A stretch of DNA of 64,000 nucleotides, taken from Caballeronia peredens (GTDB lineage Bacteria > Pseudomonadota > Gammaproteobacteria > Burkholderiales > Burkholderiaceae). Below, piece by piece: positions 26,050-34,008 of this stretch. A program made the position numbers and the translations under genes. Location: the NCBI GenBank assembly GCA_001544595.2, contig FCOH02000006.1, positions 248,001 through 312,000 of the forward strand. Direction: 5' to 3'. Each line of letters opens with the position of its first letter. Within the stretch, counting starts at the first letter, position 1. The notes under the pieces are model-generated. The model was not told the origin of the DNA. It searched no databases and saw only the letters and a program-made list of their open reading frames with translations.

Positions 26050-27090
26050 GTGAAAGGAGTCAGGGTATTGGGCGCGACGCTCGTCGCGTGGGTCGCGCTT
26101 GGATCGGTGGCGGCCAGCGCCGCCGATTTGACGACCGTGCGAATCGGCATCGCCAACGCGAGCAGCGATGTCGCGTTTTTCATCGCGGAGAAGAAGGGCT
26201 ACTTCCGTCAGGAAGGCCTCGATGCGAAATTTATCCCGTTCGACTCCGGCGCCAAGATGGTCGCGCCGCTCGGTGCAGGTCAGCTCGATGTCGCAGGTGG
26301 CTCGCCCTCGGCGGGACTTTATAACGCGGTAGTGCGCGGCATCGGCATCAAGATCGTCGCGGACAAGGGTTCGACGCCGCCGGGCTACGGTTATCAGCCG
26401 CTACTCGTGCGCAGCGATCTCGTCGCGAACGGGCGCTATAAATCGCTTGCGGACCTGAAGGGCATGAAGGTCGCGGGGAGCGCAACGGGCAGCGCATCCA
26501 CGTCGACGATGAACGAGGCGCTCAAGAAAGGCGGCCTCAAGACGAGCGATGTCGAGCGTATTTATCTTTCGTTTCCGCAGCATGTGATGGCGCTGCAGAA
26601 CAAGGCCGTCGATGCCGCGCTCACCACCGAGCCCTCGGCCACCGAAGCGGTCAGGCGCGGCGCCGCCGTGCGCGTGGTCGGCGACGATCAAATCTATCCG
26701 AATCATCAGCTCGCGGTCGTGCTCTATTCGACGGGCTTCATCAAGGATCATCCGCAAGCGGCGAAGGCTTTCATGCGCGCGTATATCCGTGCGGTGCGCG
26801 ACTATAACAACGCACTGTCGAACGGCAAGATCGCGGGCCCGAACGCACCGGAAGTGATCTCCATTCTCACCGAATACACGCCGATCAAAGACCCCAACAT
26901 CTATCGCACGATCGTGCCGCAGGGCACGAACCCGGACGGCAAGCTCAACGTGCCGAGCCTCGAGAACGATCTGGCGTTCTTCAAGAGCGAGGGCGTCGTG
27001 AAGGGCAATGTGACGGTCGCGCAAGTGCTCGACACGTCGTTCGCTGAAAACGCCGTGAAGGAACTCGGCCCCTACAAACCTCTCAAGTAA
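26050..27090 (+). CDS. NitT/TauT-type ABC importer, substrate-binding protein
   Basis: A 346-residue exported protein. The signal peptide ends at 'AASAAD' and the mature domain begins 'LTTVRIGIANASSDVAFFIAE' (quoted as its first strand), with 'GYFRQEGLDAKFIPFDSG', a NitT/TauT/SsuA-like binding protein. The GTG start is chosen because AAGGAG lies 8 nt before it and it opens the signal peptide; the longer frame would put 11 residues in front. It delivers ligand to the permease and ATPase encoded next. Ligands in this family include sulfonates, taurine, pyrimidine precursors and phthalate. Confidence 0.9.
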   Translation: MKGVRVLGATLVAWVALGSVAASAADLTTVRIGIANASSDVAFFIAEKKGYFRQEGLDAKFIPFDSGAKMVAPLGAGQLDVAGGSPSAGLYNAVVRGIGIKIVADKGSTPPGYGYQPLLVRSDLVANGRYKSLADLKGMKVAGSATGSASTSTMNEALKKGGLKTSDVERIYLSFPQHVMALQNKAVDAALTTEPSATEAVRRGAAVRVVGDDQIYPNHQLAVVLYSTGFIKDHPQAAKAFMRAYIRAVRDYNNALSNGKIAGPNAPEVISILTEYTPIKDPNIYRTIVPQGTNPDGKLNVPSLENDLAFFKSEGVVKGNVTVAQVLDTSFAENAVKELGPYKPLK

Positions 27091-27099
27091 GGAGCCGGC

Positions 27100-27945
27100 A
27101 TGTCGATTCCCTCCATTCTCGAAGACGCGCCGCCCGCGCTCAGCGAGCCGCCCGCAAAGATTCGCCTGCGTAATCTCACGAAGTCGTTTCAATCGGGCGG
27201 CGGCACCGTGACCGCGCTCGACAACATGTCGCTCGACATTCCGACAGGCTGCTTCTTCATGATCGTCGGCCCGAGCGGCTGTGGCAAATCCACGTTGCTA
27301 CGCATCCTCGCGAATCTCGACGAGCCGACGAGCGGCAGCGTCGAGATCAGCGCGCCCGCGGAAAAGCGCCCGAGCAATTCGATGGTCTTTCAGGGCGATT
27401 CGCTCTTTCCGTGGATGACGGTCTGGGACAACGCCGCCTACGGCCTCACGCTGCGCGGCGTGCCGAAGGCGCAGATTCGCGAAGTGGTCGGCCATTATCT
27501 GAGCCGCACCGGTCTCACGCGCTTTGCGAAGGCTTATCCGCATCAGTTGTCCGGCGGCATGCGCCAGCGCGTATCGATTGCGCGTGCATTTGCGAACGAT
27601 CCCGACATTCTTCTGATGGACGAGCCCTTCTCCGCACTCGACGAACAGAACAAGGTGCTGCTGCAGGAAGAGTTGCTGCGCATCTGGGAAGAGACGCGCA
27701 AGACGGTGCTCTTCATCACGCATAGCGTCGACGAAGCCGTGACACTCGGCGACCGCGTGATGATCATGACCGCGCAACCGGGCACGGCGAAGCAGATCGT
27801 CGACGTTCCCTTCGAACGTCCGCGCTCGGTGCTCGAACTTCGTTCGCGGCCCGAGTACGGCGAGTTCGTCTATTCCATCTGGGGACAACTGCGCGACGAA
27901 GTTCAGCGCGCCCGTTCACGCGACCTTGGCGAGATTCACGCATGA
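27100..27945 (+). CDS. NitT/TauT-type ABC importer, ATPase
   Basis: A 281-residue ATP-binding protein. Walker A 'GPSGCGKST' at 57-65, signature 'LSGGMRQR' at 150-157 and Walker B 'LLMDEP' at 171-176 are intact, followed by the switch histidine in 'FITHSVDEAV'. It powers the importer formed with 26050-27090 and 27942-28775. AAGGAG precedes the ATG, and the stop overlaps the permease start by four bases (ATGA). Confidence 0.95.
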   Translation: MSIPSILEDAPPALSEPPAKIRLRNLTKSFQSGGGTVTALDNMSLDIPTGCFFMIVGPSGCGKSTLLRILANLDEPTSGSVEISAPAEKRPSNSMVFQGDSLFPWMTVWDNAAYGLTLRGVPKAQIREVVGHYLSRTGLTRFAKAYPHQLSGGMRQRVSIARAFANDPDILLMDEPFSALDEQNKVLLQEELLRIWEETRKTVLFITHSVDEAVTLGDRVMIMTAQPGTAKQIVDVPFERPRSVLELRSRPEYGEFVYSIWGQLRDEVQRARSRDLGEIHA

Positions 27946-28775
27946 AAACCGCGCAAAAACTTACCGCACCGGCAATGCAATACAAGTCCTCTCCTTCACG
28001 AATCAAGCGCTGGTTTTCGGGCAACAACCGCGACCGCATGATCAGCATCGCATCGCCGATCGTGTTGCTGATCGTGTGGCAGATCCTCGCGGAAACGGGC
28101 GTCATCGATGAGCGCTTCTTTCCCGCGCCGTCGAAGGTATTCGGCACGTTCATCGGGCTCGTGAATGACGGCTCGCTCTGGGAGAACACGTGGGCCACGC
28201 TGCAGCGGCTCTTCTGGGGCACGCTCGCGGGCGGCATTCCCGCGCTGATTCTCGGCGTCGCCATCGGTCTTTCGCGGCCGCTGCGCGCCGTGTTCGATCC
28301 GCTGATCGCAGCGACCTATCCCGTGCCGAAGAGCGCGATCTTTCCGCTGCTGCTCCTGATCTGCGGCCTCGGCGAAGCATCGAAGATCGTGATGGTCGCG
28401 ATCGGCGTGTTCTTCCCGGTACTCATCAACACCGCGACGGGCGTGCTCGAAATCAACAAGATCTATCTCGACGTCGGCCGCAACTTTCGCGCGAGCCGCT
28501 GGCAGGTCTTCCGCACGATCGCGCTGCCCGGCGCGGTGCCGCACATCATGAGCGGCATCAAGCTCGGCATCGGTCTCGGTCTCATGCTGATCGCGATCGC
28601 CGAGATGATCGGATCGAAGAGCGGCCTCGGCTACATGATCTGGAACGCGTGGGAGCTGCTCTCCGTGGAGACGATGTATGTCGGCCTGCTCGTTATCGCC
28701 GCGCTGGGTTACGGCATCTCGGTGTTGCTGACCGAACTCGAGCGCAAGCTGATTCCATGGAAGTCGTCGCGTTGA
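27942..28775 (+). CDS. NitT/TauT-type ABC importer, permease
   Basis: A 277-residue membrane protein of the BPD-transport family with about six spans. The coupling (EAA) region is 'LDVGRNFRASRWQVFRTIALPGAVPHI' in part, residues about 167-193. Start overlaps the ATPase stop. It forms the channel of the importer. The first 30 residues are polar, so the internal ATG at 'MQYKSS' is an alternative. Confidence 0.93.
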   Translation: MKTAQKLTAPAMQYKSSPSRIKRWFSGNNRDRMISIASPIVLLIVWQILAETGVIDERFFPAPSKVFGTFIGLVNDGSLWENTWATLQRLFWGTLAGGIPALILGVAIGLSRPLRAVFDPLIAATYPVPKSAIFPLLLLICGLGEASKIVMVAIGVFFPVLINTATGVLEINKIYLDVGRNFRASRWQVFRTIALPGAVPHIMSGIKLGIGLGLMLIAIAEMIGSKSGLGYMIWNAWELLSVETMYVGLLVIAALGYGISVLLTELERKLIPWKSSR

Positions 28776-28800
28776 ACGCGCATCATCATTACGTCACGTC

Positions 28801-29514
28801 ATGAATTCGACCGCAACGATTCAAACCGAAAGCCATACGGGCCAGAAGCGCATGCTGGCCGACGCGATCCTCATGCTCGAACGCGCCGAAGTGATCGACT
28901 TCAACGGGCACGCAAGCTGGCGCGTGCCCGGCCAGGAGCGCATGCTGATCAATTCGGGCGCATCGGTCCGCAGCGCGCTCACAGCGGCCGATATCGTCAT
29001 CATCGACTTCGACGGCAATCTGATCGAAGGCGATGCCGTCCCGCCGATGGAGTTTCACATCCATTCGGAGATCTATCGCAGAAGGCCGGATGTGGGCTCC
29101 GTGATTCACGCGCATCCGCTCTGGTCCACGCTCTTCAGCATGACGGGCAAACACGTGCTGCCGGTCATCATGCAGGCCGCCGTGCTGGGCGAGATTCAGC
29201 GCTTCCCCAAGACCGCTTCGATCAATCGCAAGGAACTCGGCGCCGAACTGGCCGAGGCACTCGGGCCGCATCGCGTCGCCATGCTGAAGTCGCACGGCTC
29301 CGTGATCGCGGCATCGAGCATTCTCGAAGCCTTCGTGCTCGCGTTCTATCTCGAAGAGAACGCGCATCGGCAATATCTCGCGAGCCAGATCGGCGAACCG
29401 GCCGTACTCAATCCGGAACAGATCGACGTGATCCGACGCAATCTGTGGAAGCCCAATCTCTTGCAGAAGGTCTGGGACTATCACGCGGGCAAGCTCGACG
29501 CGCGCGGCGACTGA
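28801..29514 (+). CDS. Class II aldolase family protein (PhtC-like decarboxylase candidate), second copy
   Basis: A 237-residue protein. Metal ligands by family pattern are E84 or E90, H103 and H105 ('VIHAHPLWSTLF') and the histidine in 'LKSHGSVIAA'. Same length and fold as 11283-11996 but clearly diverged. In the importer operon of module B, a role in decarboxylating or cleaving a hydroxylated aromatic acid is more likely than sugar aldolase activity. No Shine-Dalgarno is obvious; the gap to the permease is 25 bp. Confidence 0.85.
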   Translation: MNSTATIQTESHTGQKRMLADAILMLERAEVIDFNGHASWRVPGQERMLINSGASVRSALTAADIVIIDFDGNLIEGDAVPPMEFHIHSEIYRRRPDVGSVIHAHPLWSTLFSMTGKHVLPVIMQAAVLGEIQRFPKTASINRKELGAELAEALGPHRVAMLKSHGSVIAASSILEAFVLAFYLEENAHRQYLASQIGEPAVLNPEQIDVIRRNLWKPNLLQKVWDYHAGKLDARGD

Positions 29515-29525
29515 TCTCGTCTCAC

Positions 29526-30461
29526 ATGGTTCGCGAACGCATCCCGGTTTATGTCGTGACCGGCTTTCTCGGCAGCGGCAAATCCACGCTGCTTGCGCGC
29601 TGGCTGAAGGAAGCGCCCTTCTCGAATGCCGCGCTCATCGTCAATGAGATCGGCGAAGTCGGCATCGATCACGCAACGCTCGGATTCTCGGGCGATGCGT
29701 CGATGCTGCTCGCCGATGCATGTGTCTGCTGCAGCGGCCTGCCCGCGTTGAACGAAGCACTCGAACAGTTGTTCTGGGCGCGACTGCACCGTAGCGTAGC
29801 GCGCTTCGAGATGGTGGTCATCGAAACAACCGGGCTTGCCGATCCGGGACCACTCGTCGCGGCACTGAGTCTCAATGCGTTCGTGAAGGAGCGCTATCGC
29901 ATCGCAGGCACGTTCACGACGATCGCCGCACCCAACGCGCTCGATACGCTCGCACGCGAAGACATCGCTCGCGCGCAATTACAGGGCGCGGATGCGGTGA
30001 TCGTCACGAAGGCCGATCTGGTCGGCGCAAAAGAACTCGTTTCTGTCGAAGCAAAACTGAACGACGCCTGTCCCGGCTCGCGCATTGCGCACTCGGCCAA
30101 CGCGAGCTTCGGACTCGCGGATGCGCTCACACTGCTTTCTCAGCCTGCACCTCGCGTCGAGAGCGCCTTTGCGCTGCCCTTCTCGCGACTCCGTCCGCAT
30201 GATGCGGTCACGCGCTTCATCGCCATCGACGAGCCAACCGATATCGACGCACTTCATGCACGCGTTCTGAGCATCAAAGAGCAATACGGCGAATCGCTAC
30301 TGAGACTGAAAGGGCTCGTGCAGCTGAAAGAGCATGGCGCGATGGCGAACGTGCAGTTCGCGCGTGGCGATACGCGCGCGCAGATCACGAGCACCTCCAG
30401 GAATGCGGAGGATGTGAAGAGCGGTCTTACGTTGATCGTGAAACCAGACGCGGCGCGCTAG
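29526..30461 (+). CDS. CobW/COG0523-family metal-chaperone GTPase
   Basis: A 311-residue protein. The P-loop is 'GFLGSGKST' at 13-21 and the family metal motif CxCC is C66-V-C68-C69. Further G-motifs are 'ETTGLADPG' and 'TKADLV'. COG0523 proteins insert zinc, cobalt or other metals into client proteins. It lies 11 bp after the aldolase-family gene and appears co-transcribed. The client could be that metal-dependent lyase, the zinc alcohol dehydrogenase, or an iron oxygenase. No ribosome site is clear, so coupling is probable. Confidence 0.9.
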   Translation: MVRERIPVYVVTGFLGSGKSTLLARWLKEAPFSNAALIVNEIGEVGIDHATLGFSGDASMLLADACVCCSGLPALNEALEQLFWARLHRSVARFEMVVIETTGLADPGPLVAALSLNAFVKERYRIAGTFTTIAAPNALDTLAREDIARAQLQGADAVIVTKADLVGAKELVSVEAKLNDACPGSRIAHSANASFGLADALTLLSQPAPRVESAFALPFSRLRPHDAVTRFIAIDEPTDIDALHARVLSIKEQYGESLLRLKGLVQLKEHGAMANVQFARGDTRAQITSTSRNAEDVKSGLTLIVKPDAAR

Positions 30462-30467
30462 GCGCGC
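30453..30467. terminator. Short GC hairpin across the CobW-gene stop
   Basis: GCGCGC-TAG-GCGCGC gives a 6-bp stem whose loop is the TAG stop codon. It lies between convergent genes (30461 and 30485). No T-run follows, so it is a weak terminator candidate. Confidence 0.35.
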
Positions 30468-30484
30468 GCGTCCTTGCGGATGTG

Positions 30485-30811
30485 TCATTCGCCGTCGATC
30501 TCGATCGCCACTTCACCGTCCTCGACATGCGTCTTGTACGTCTTGAGCGGGATCATGCAGGGCGGTGCGACGACCTCACCCGTCTTGATGTTGAACGATC
30601 CGTTATGGAAATCGCACTCGACCACGTCGCCGTCGATATAGCCCTCGGACAACGATCCGGGCCCGTGCGTGCATGTGTCGTTGGTGACGAAATATTCGCC
30701 CTGAATGTTAAACACGGCCAGCGTAAGGCCGTTCTTTTCGATCTTGATGGCCTGACCCTCGGCTACGTCACCGGCTTTGCAAAGGCGGGCGAATTCACAA
30801 GCTTGATGCAT
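30485..30811 (-). CDS. Rieske ferredoxin of the module B oxygenase
   Basis: A 108-residue small Rieske protein. The 2Fe-2S ligands are C47 and H49 ('CTHG') and C66 and H69 ('CDFHNG'). These ferredoxins carry electrons from a flavin reductase to the oxygenase in three-component systems. It is divergent from the oxygenase at 30993, with two tandem IclR operators in the 181-bp gap. Reductase partner: probably 22360-23400. Confidence 0.94.
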   Translation of the reverse strand: MHQACEFARLCKAGDVAEGQAIKIEKNGLTLAVFNIQGEYFVTNDTCTHGPGSLSEGYIDGDVVECDFHNGSFNIKTGEVVAPPCMIPLKTYKTHVEDGEVAIEIDGE

Positions 30812-30860
30812 CGGTTATCTCCTTCTCCGTTTGACATGGAATGGGTCCAATGATAACTTT

Positions 30861-30877
30861 GTTCCTGTTTAAAGAAC
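30861..30877. promoter_or_regulatory. IclR operator 4, ferredoxin/oxygenase gap
   Basis: GTTCC-TGTTTAA-AGAAC. Fits the arms of the consensus; the spacer is the most diverged of the five. Its centre is exactly 20 bp from operator 5, so two dimers would bind one face of the helix. Confidence 0.75.
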
Positions 30878-30880
30878 AGC

Positions 30881-30897
30881 GTTCCTTTATACGGAAC
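30881..30897. promoter_or_regulatory. IclR operator 5, ferredoxin/oxygenase gap
   Basis: GTTCC-TTTATAC-GGAAC, with perfect 5-bp arms. Read on the other strand the spacer is GTATAAA, close to the GTATANA of operators 1-3. Confidence 0.82.
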
Positions 30898-30992
30898 ACA
30901 TCAAAACAACAGCCCGAAGAATCCCGTCAGAAACGGCCGCCCGCCCCACACGAACACACGTCTAGAGACGAAGCAAACCTGAGGCAAGCACT

Positions 30993-32279
30993 ATGTTGAG
31001 AAAAGAGCAAAACGATCTGGTCACGCAAACCGGCCCCGGCACTCCGATGGGCGAACTGTTCCGGCGCTTCTGGCTGCCTGCGCTGCTCGCCGAGGAACTC
31101 GCCGAGCCGGGCGGCGAGCCAGTGCGCCTGCAATTGCTGTCGGAGCGCATGCTGGCCTTTCGCGATTCGGAGGGAAAGCTCGGTCTCATCGACGAGTTCT
31201 GCGCGCATCGCGGCGTCTCGCTCTGGTTCGGGCGCAACGAGGAGGGCGGCATCCGCTGCCCGTATCACGGCTGGAAATACGATGTGAACGGACAATGCAT
31301 CGACGTTCCGTCAGAACCGGCTGCGAGCGGCTACTGCAACAAGATCAAGCTGAAGTCGTATCCGCTCGTCGAGCAGGGCGGGGTGATCTGGGTCTACATG
31401 GGCCCGAAGGACGAGCAACCGCCGCTACCCGCGTTCGAGTTCTCGACCGTGCCGTTGAGCCAGTCGTTCATGAGCAAGCGCCTGCAGGAATGCAACTGGC
31501 TCCAGGCGCTGGAAGGCGGCGTCGATTCGAGCCACGTTTCGTTCCTGCATAGCGGCAGCCTCAACACGGATCCGCTGTTCAAGGGCTCGCGCGGCAATCA
31601 ATACAACCTGTCCGACCTGAGCCCGGTGTTCGAAGTCGTGGAGTCCGAAGGCGGCCTGTTCATCGGCGCACGGCGCAACGCAGAAGACGACCAGTACTAC
31701 TGGCGCATCACGCCCTGGGTCATGCCCTGCTTCACGATGGTTCCGCCGCGCGGCGACCATCCGGTGCACGGCCACTTCTGGGTGCCGATCGACGACGAGA
31801 ACTGCTGGGCATGGAGCTTCGACTATCATCCGACGCGCGATCTCACCGAAGCCGAAGTGCAGGCAATGAAAGACGGCAAGGGCATCCACGTGCGCTATAT
31901 CCCCGGCACGTATATTCCGCTGCAGAACAAGACCAACAACTATCTGATGGACCGTGCCGCGCAGAAAGCGGGCATCACGTATAGCGGCGTGGAAGGCATT
32001 GCGATGCAGGATGCATCGCTGCAAGAGAGCATGGGGCCGGTTCAGGACCGCACGCGCGAGAACCTCGTGTCGACGGACAACGGCATCATCATGGTGCGTC
32101 ATCGTCTGATGAAAGCCGCGCGCGCGCTCGCCGAGAAGGGCATCGAGCCGCCGGGACGCGATCCCGAATCGCAGAAAGTGCGCTCGGTCGCGATCGTCCT
32201 GCATCGCGACAAGCCTTTCAAGGAAGGCGCGCACGACGCGCTGCACGCAGAAGCAGGCAAGGCACACACCACCATCTGA
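30993..32279 (+). CDS. Rieske oxygenase alpha subunit, module B
   Basis: A 428-residue oxygenase. Rieske ligands C70, H72, C89 and H92 ('CAHRG', 'CPYHGW'). Mononuclear iron motif D178, H181 and H186 ('DSSHVSFLH'). The opening 'TGPGTPMGELFRRFW' again places it in the phthalate-dioxygenase-like branch. GAGG lies 9 nt before the ATG. It probably works with the ferredoxin at 30485 and the reductase at 22360, all behind the same operator type. The substrate is unknown. Confidence 0.94.
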   Translation: MLRKEQNDLVTQTGPGTPMGELFRRFWLPALLAEELAEPGGEPVRLQLLSERMLAFRDSEGKLGLIDEFCAHRGVSLWFGRNEEGGIRCPYHGWKYDVNGQCIDVPSEPAASGYCNKIKLKSYPLVEQGGVIWVYMGPKDEQPPLPAFEFSTVPLSQSFMSKRLQECNWLQALEGGVDSSHVSFLHSGSLNTDPLFKGSRGNQYNLSDLSPVFEVVESEGGLFIGARRNAEDDQYYWRITPWVMPCFTMVPPRGDHPVHGHFWVPIDDENCWAWSFDYHPTRDLTEAEVQAMKDGKGIHVRYIPGTYIPLQNKTNNYLMDRAAQKAGITYSGVEGIAMQDASLQESMGPVQDRTRENLVSTDNGIIMVRHRLMKAARALAEKGIEPPGRDPESQKVRSVAIVLHRDKPFKEGAHDALHAEAGKAHTTI

Positions 32280-32326
32280 CGAGGATACGCGCGCGGCATT
32301 CGTTCGAATCTCGCGCGCATTGATGC

Positions 32327-33463
32327 ATGAACGAAGCACATCGACATAGCGAATCCTCGCGTACCTTCAAGGCCGCGGTTGCGGTCGAGCCGTCGCGCAC
32401 CGAGATTCAGACGTTCGAGCGGCCGGACATCACGTCATCGACGGGACTCTTGCGCGTCGCGATCACCGGCGTATGCGGCAGCGACGCGCCCTACTATCGT
32501 CAATTGCCGCAAAGCCGCGGGCCGCTGATTCTCGGGCACGAAACGGTCGGGCATATCGAGGAAGCCGGCGAACTCGCGCGCGCACGCTGGGGTCTGAAAG
32601 AAGGCGATTACGTCGCGCTCGAAGAGTACGTGCCTTGCGGCCATTGCGAATACTGCCTCTCCAACGAGTTCCGTCTTTGCGATGCAACCGACTGGCGCCT
32701 CAACGGACTGCGCTATGGTGCAACCGGCTTGCGCACCGCGCCGAGCTTCTGGGGCGGTTTCAGTCAGTACCAGTATCTGCAGCTGAATACGGTGTTTCAT
32801 CGCGTGCCGTCGAATGTCGCGCCGAAACATGCGGCGCTTGCGCTTCCGCTCGGCAACGGTATCGAGTGGGCTTATCTGCAGGGCGGCGCGGGGCCGGGTC
32901 AGGCAGTCGTGATCCAGGGACCGGGGCAGCAAGGACTTTCGTGCGTCGTCGCGGCGCGTGAAGCGGGTGCAGCGAAGATCATCGTGACGGGCCTCTCGAC
33001 GAAGACCGACAGGCAAAGGCTCGAACTCGCGAAGCGTCTGGGCGCCGATCACACCATCGAAGTCGATCAGGAAGACGTGCTCGAACGTGTCGCCGATCTG
33101 ACGGGCGGCGCGATGGCGGATCTCGTCATCGATTGCGCATCGGGCGGCCCCGCCACGGTCACGTCCGCGATCCAGCTCGCACGCAAGCGCGGCACCGTCG
33201 TGCTCGGCGGCCAGAAGCGCATGCCGATTCCCGAGTTCAACAGCGACATGATCATCGCGCGCTTCCTCACCGTTAAGGGCATGCGCGGGCACAGCTATCA
33301 ATCGGTCGAACTGGCGCTGCAACTCATCGCCGCGAATCGCCACGATGTCACGCAGATGAGCACTCACACATTCGGCCTCGACGACACCGATCTTGCGTTG
33401 CGCACCTTGCAGGGCGAAGGCGTCGAAGGCGCCATTCACATGACGATCGATCCATGGAAGTGA
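32327..33463 (+). CDS. Zinc-dependent alcohol dehydrogenase
   Basis: A 378-residue medium-chain dehydrogenase. Catalytic zinc ligands are seen in 'GVCGSD' and 'LGHETVG', and the structural zinc cysteines in 'CGHCEYCLSNEFRLC'. The nucleotide-binding domain has 'GPGQQG'. In this operon it may oxidise an alcohol or dihydrodiol produced after oxygenation. It follows the oxygenase by 47 bp and overlaps the next gene by 10 bp. Confidence 0.92.
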   Translation: MNEAHRHSESSRTFKAAVAVEPSRTEIQTFERPDITSSTGLLRVAITGVCGSDAPYYRQLPQSRGPLILGHETVGHIEEAGELARARWGLKEGDYVALEEYVPCGHCEYCLSNEFRLCDATDWRLNGLRYGATGLRTAPSFWGGFSQYQYLQLNTVFHRVPSNVAPKHAALALPLGNGIEWAYLQGGAGPGQAVVIQGPGQQGLSCVVAAREAGAAKIIVTGLSTKTDRQRLELAKRLGADHTIEVDQEDVLERVADLTGGAMADLVIDCASGGPATVTSAIQLARKRGTVVLGGQKRMPIPEFNSDMIIARFLTVKGMRGHSYQSVELALQLIAANRHDVTQMSTHTFGLDDTDLALRTLQGEGVEGAIHMTIDPWK

Positions 33464-33954
33464 CGACGCCCGATCACCACGCGCCTTCGGAGGTGCGTTT
33501 CAGGGTACGCGCCCCCAATTCCGCGCCGCGCCGCATCAGGGTCATTGCTCTTACGGATGACGATTCGGAAGTGAGAAGATGCGCCGAGCGCGCGCACGCC
33601 GACGTGCATTTCGTGCGCGCAAGCGAACTCGCCGCGCTGTTGCAAACCGAAGGCGCCGATGCCGCGAGCATCCTGCGCAGCGTCGACGCGAACGCGTCCG
33701 CGTTGCACGCGGGGCTCGGCACGCCGGATCTCGTGGTGATCGCCGGCCGCGAAGGCGACGATGCGCAAGCGGGCGCGGTGGCGGCGCAGGCGTATCGCAG
33801 CCGCGGCGTGACCGTATCGGGCGTGATCGGACCTTCCGGCTCCCGACGTGAATCAGCCCGCACCGCAGACCTGTTGCGTCCCCATTGCACGATGCTGATT
33901 CTTCCTGTCAGCGCGGGTTATCTGGAAGATCTGCTCGCCGCACTCGGCGCGTGA
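33454..33954 (+). CDS. Unknown protein resembling a degenerate FtsZ/tubulin nucleotide-binding domain
   Basis: A 166-residue protein that I do not recognise as a named family. Its order of segments recalls the FtsZ N-terminal domain: an opening strand 'RIRVIALTDDDSE' where FtsZ has 'IKVIGVGGGGGN', a 'ASALHAGLGTPDLVVIAG' stretch where FtsZ has 'ALRAALEGADMVFIAAG', then 'AGAVAAQAYRSRGVTVSGVI' and 'CTMLILPVSAGYLEDLLAAL', which mirror FtsZ 'GAAPVVAEVAKDLGILTVAVV' and 'VDSLITIPNDKLLKVL'. The glycine loops that bind GTP are replaced (GDDAQAG for GGGTGTG). The start overlaps the alcohol dehydrogenase gene by 10 bp and an MFS permease follows, so it is part of the module B operon. Function unknown. 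Confidence 0.75.
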   Translation: MEVTTPDHHAPSEVRFRVRAPNSAPRRIRVIALTDDDSEVRRCAERAHADVHFVRASELAALLQTEGADAASILRSVDANASALHAGLGTPDLVVIAGREGDDAQAGAVAAQAYRSRGVTVSGVIGPSGSRRESARTADLLRPHCTMLILPVSAGYLEDLLAALGA

Positions 33955-34008
33955 CGCACAATCGAATTCGTCCGTGAACTTGAACGCGGACACGCAGGAG
34001 ACACGGCT

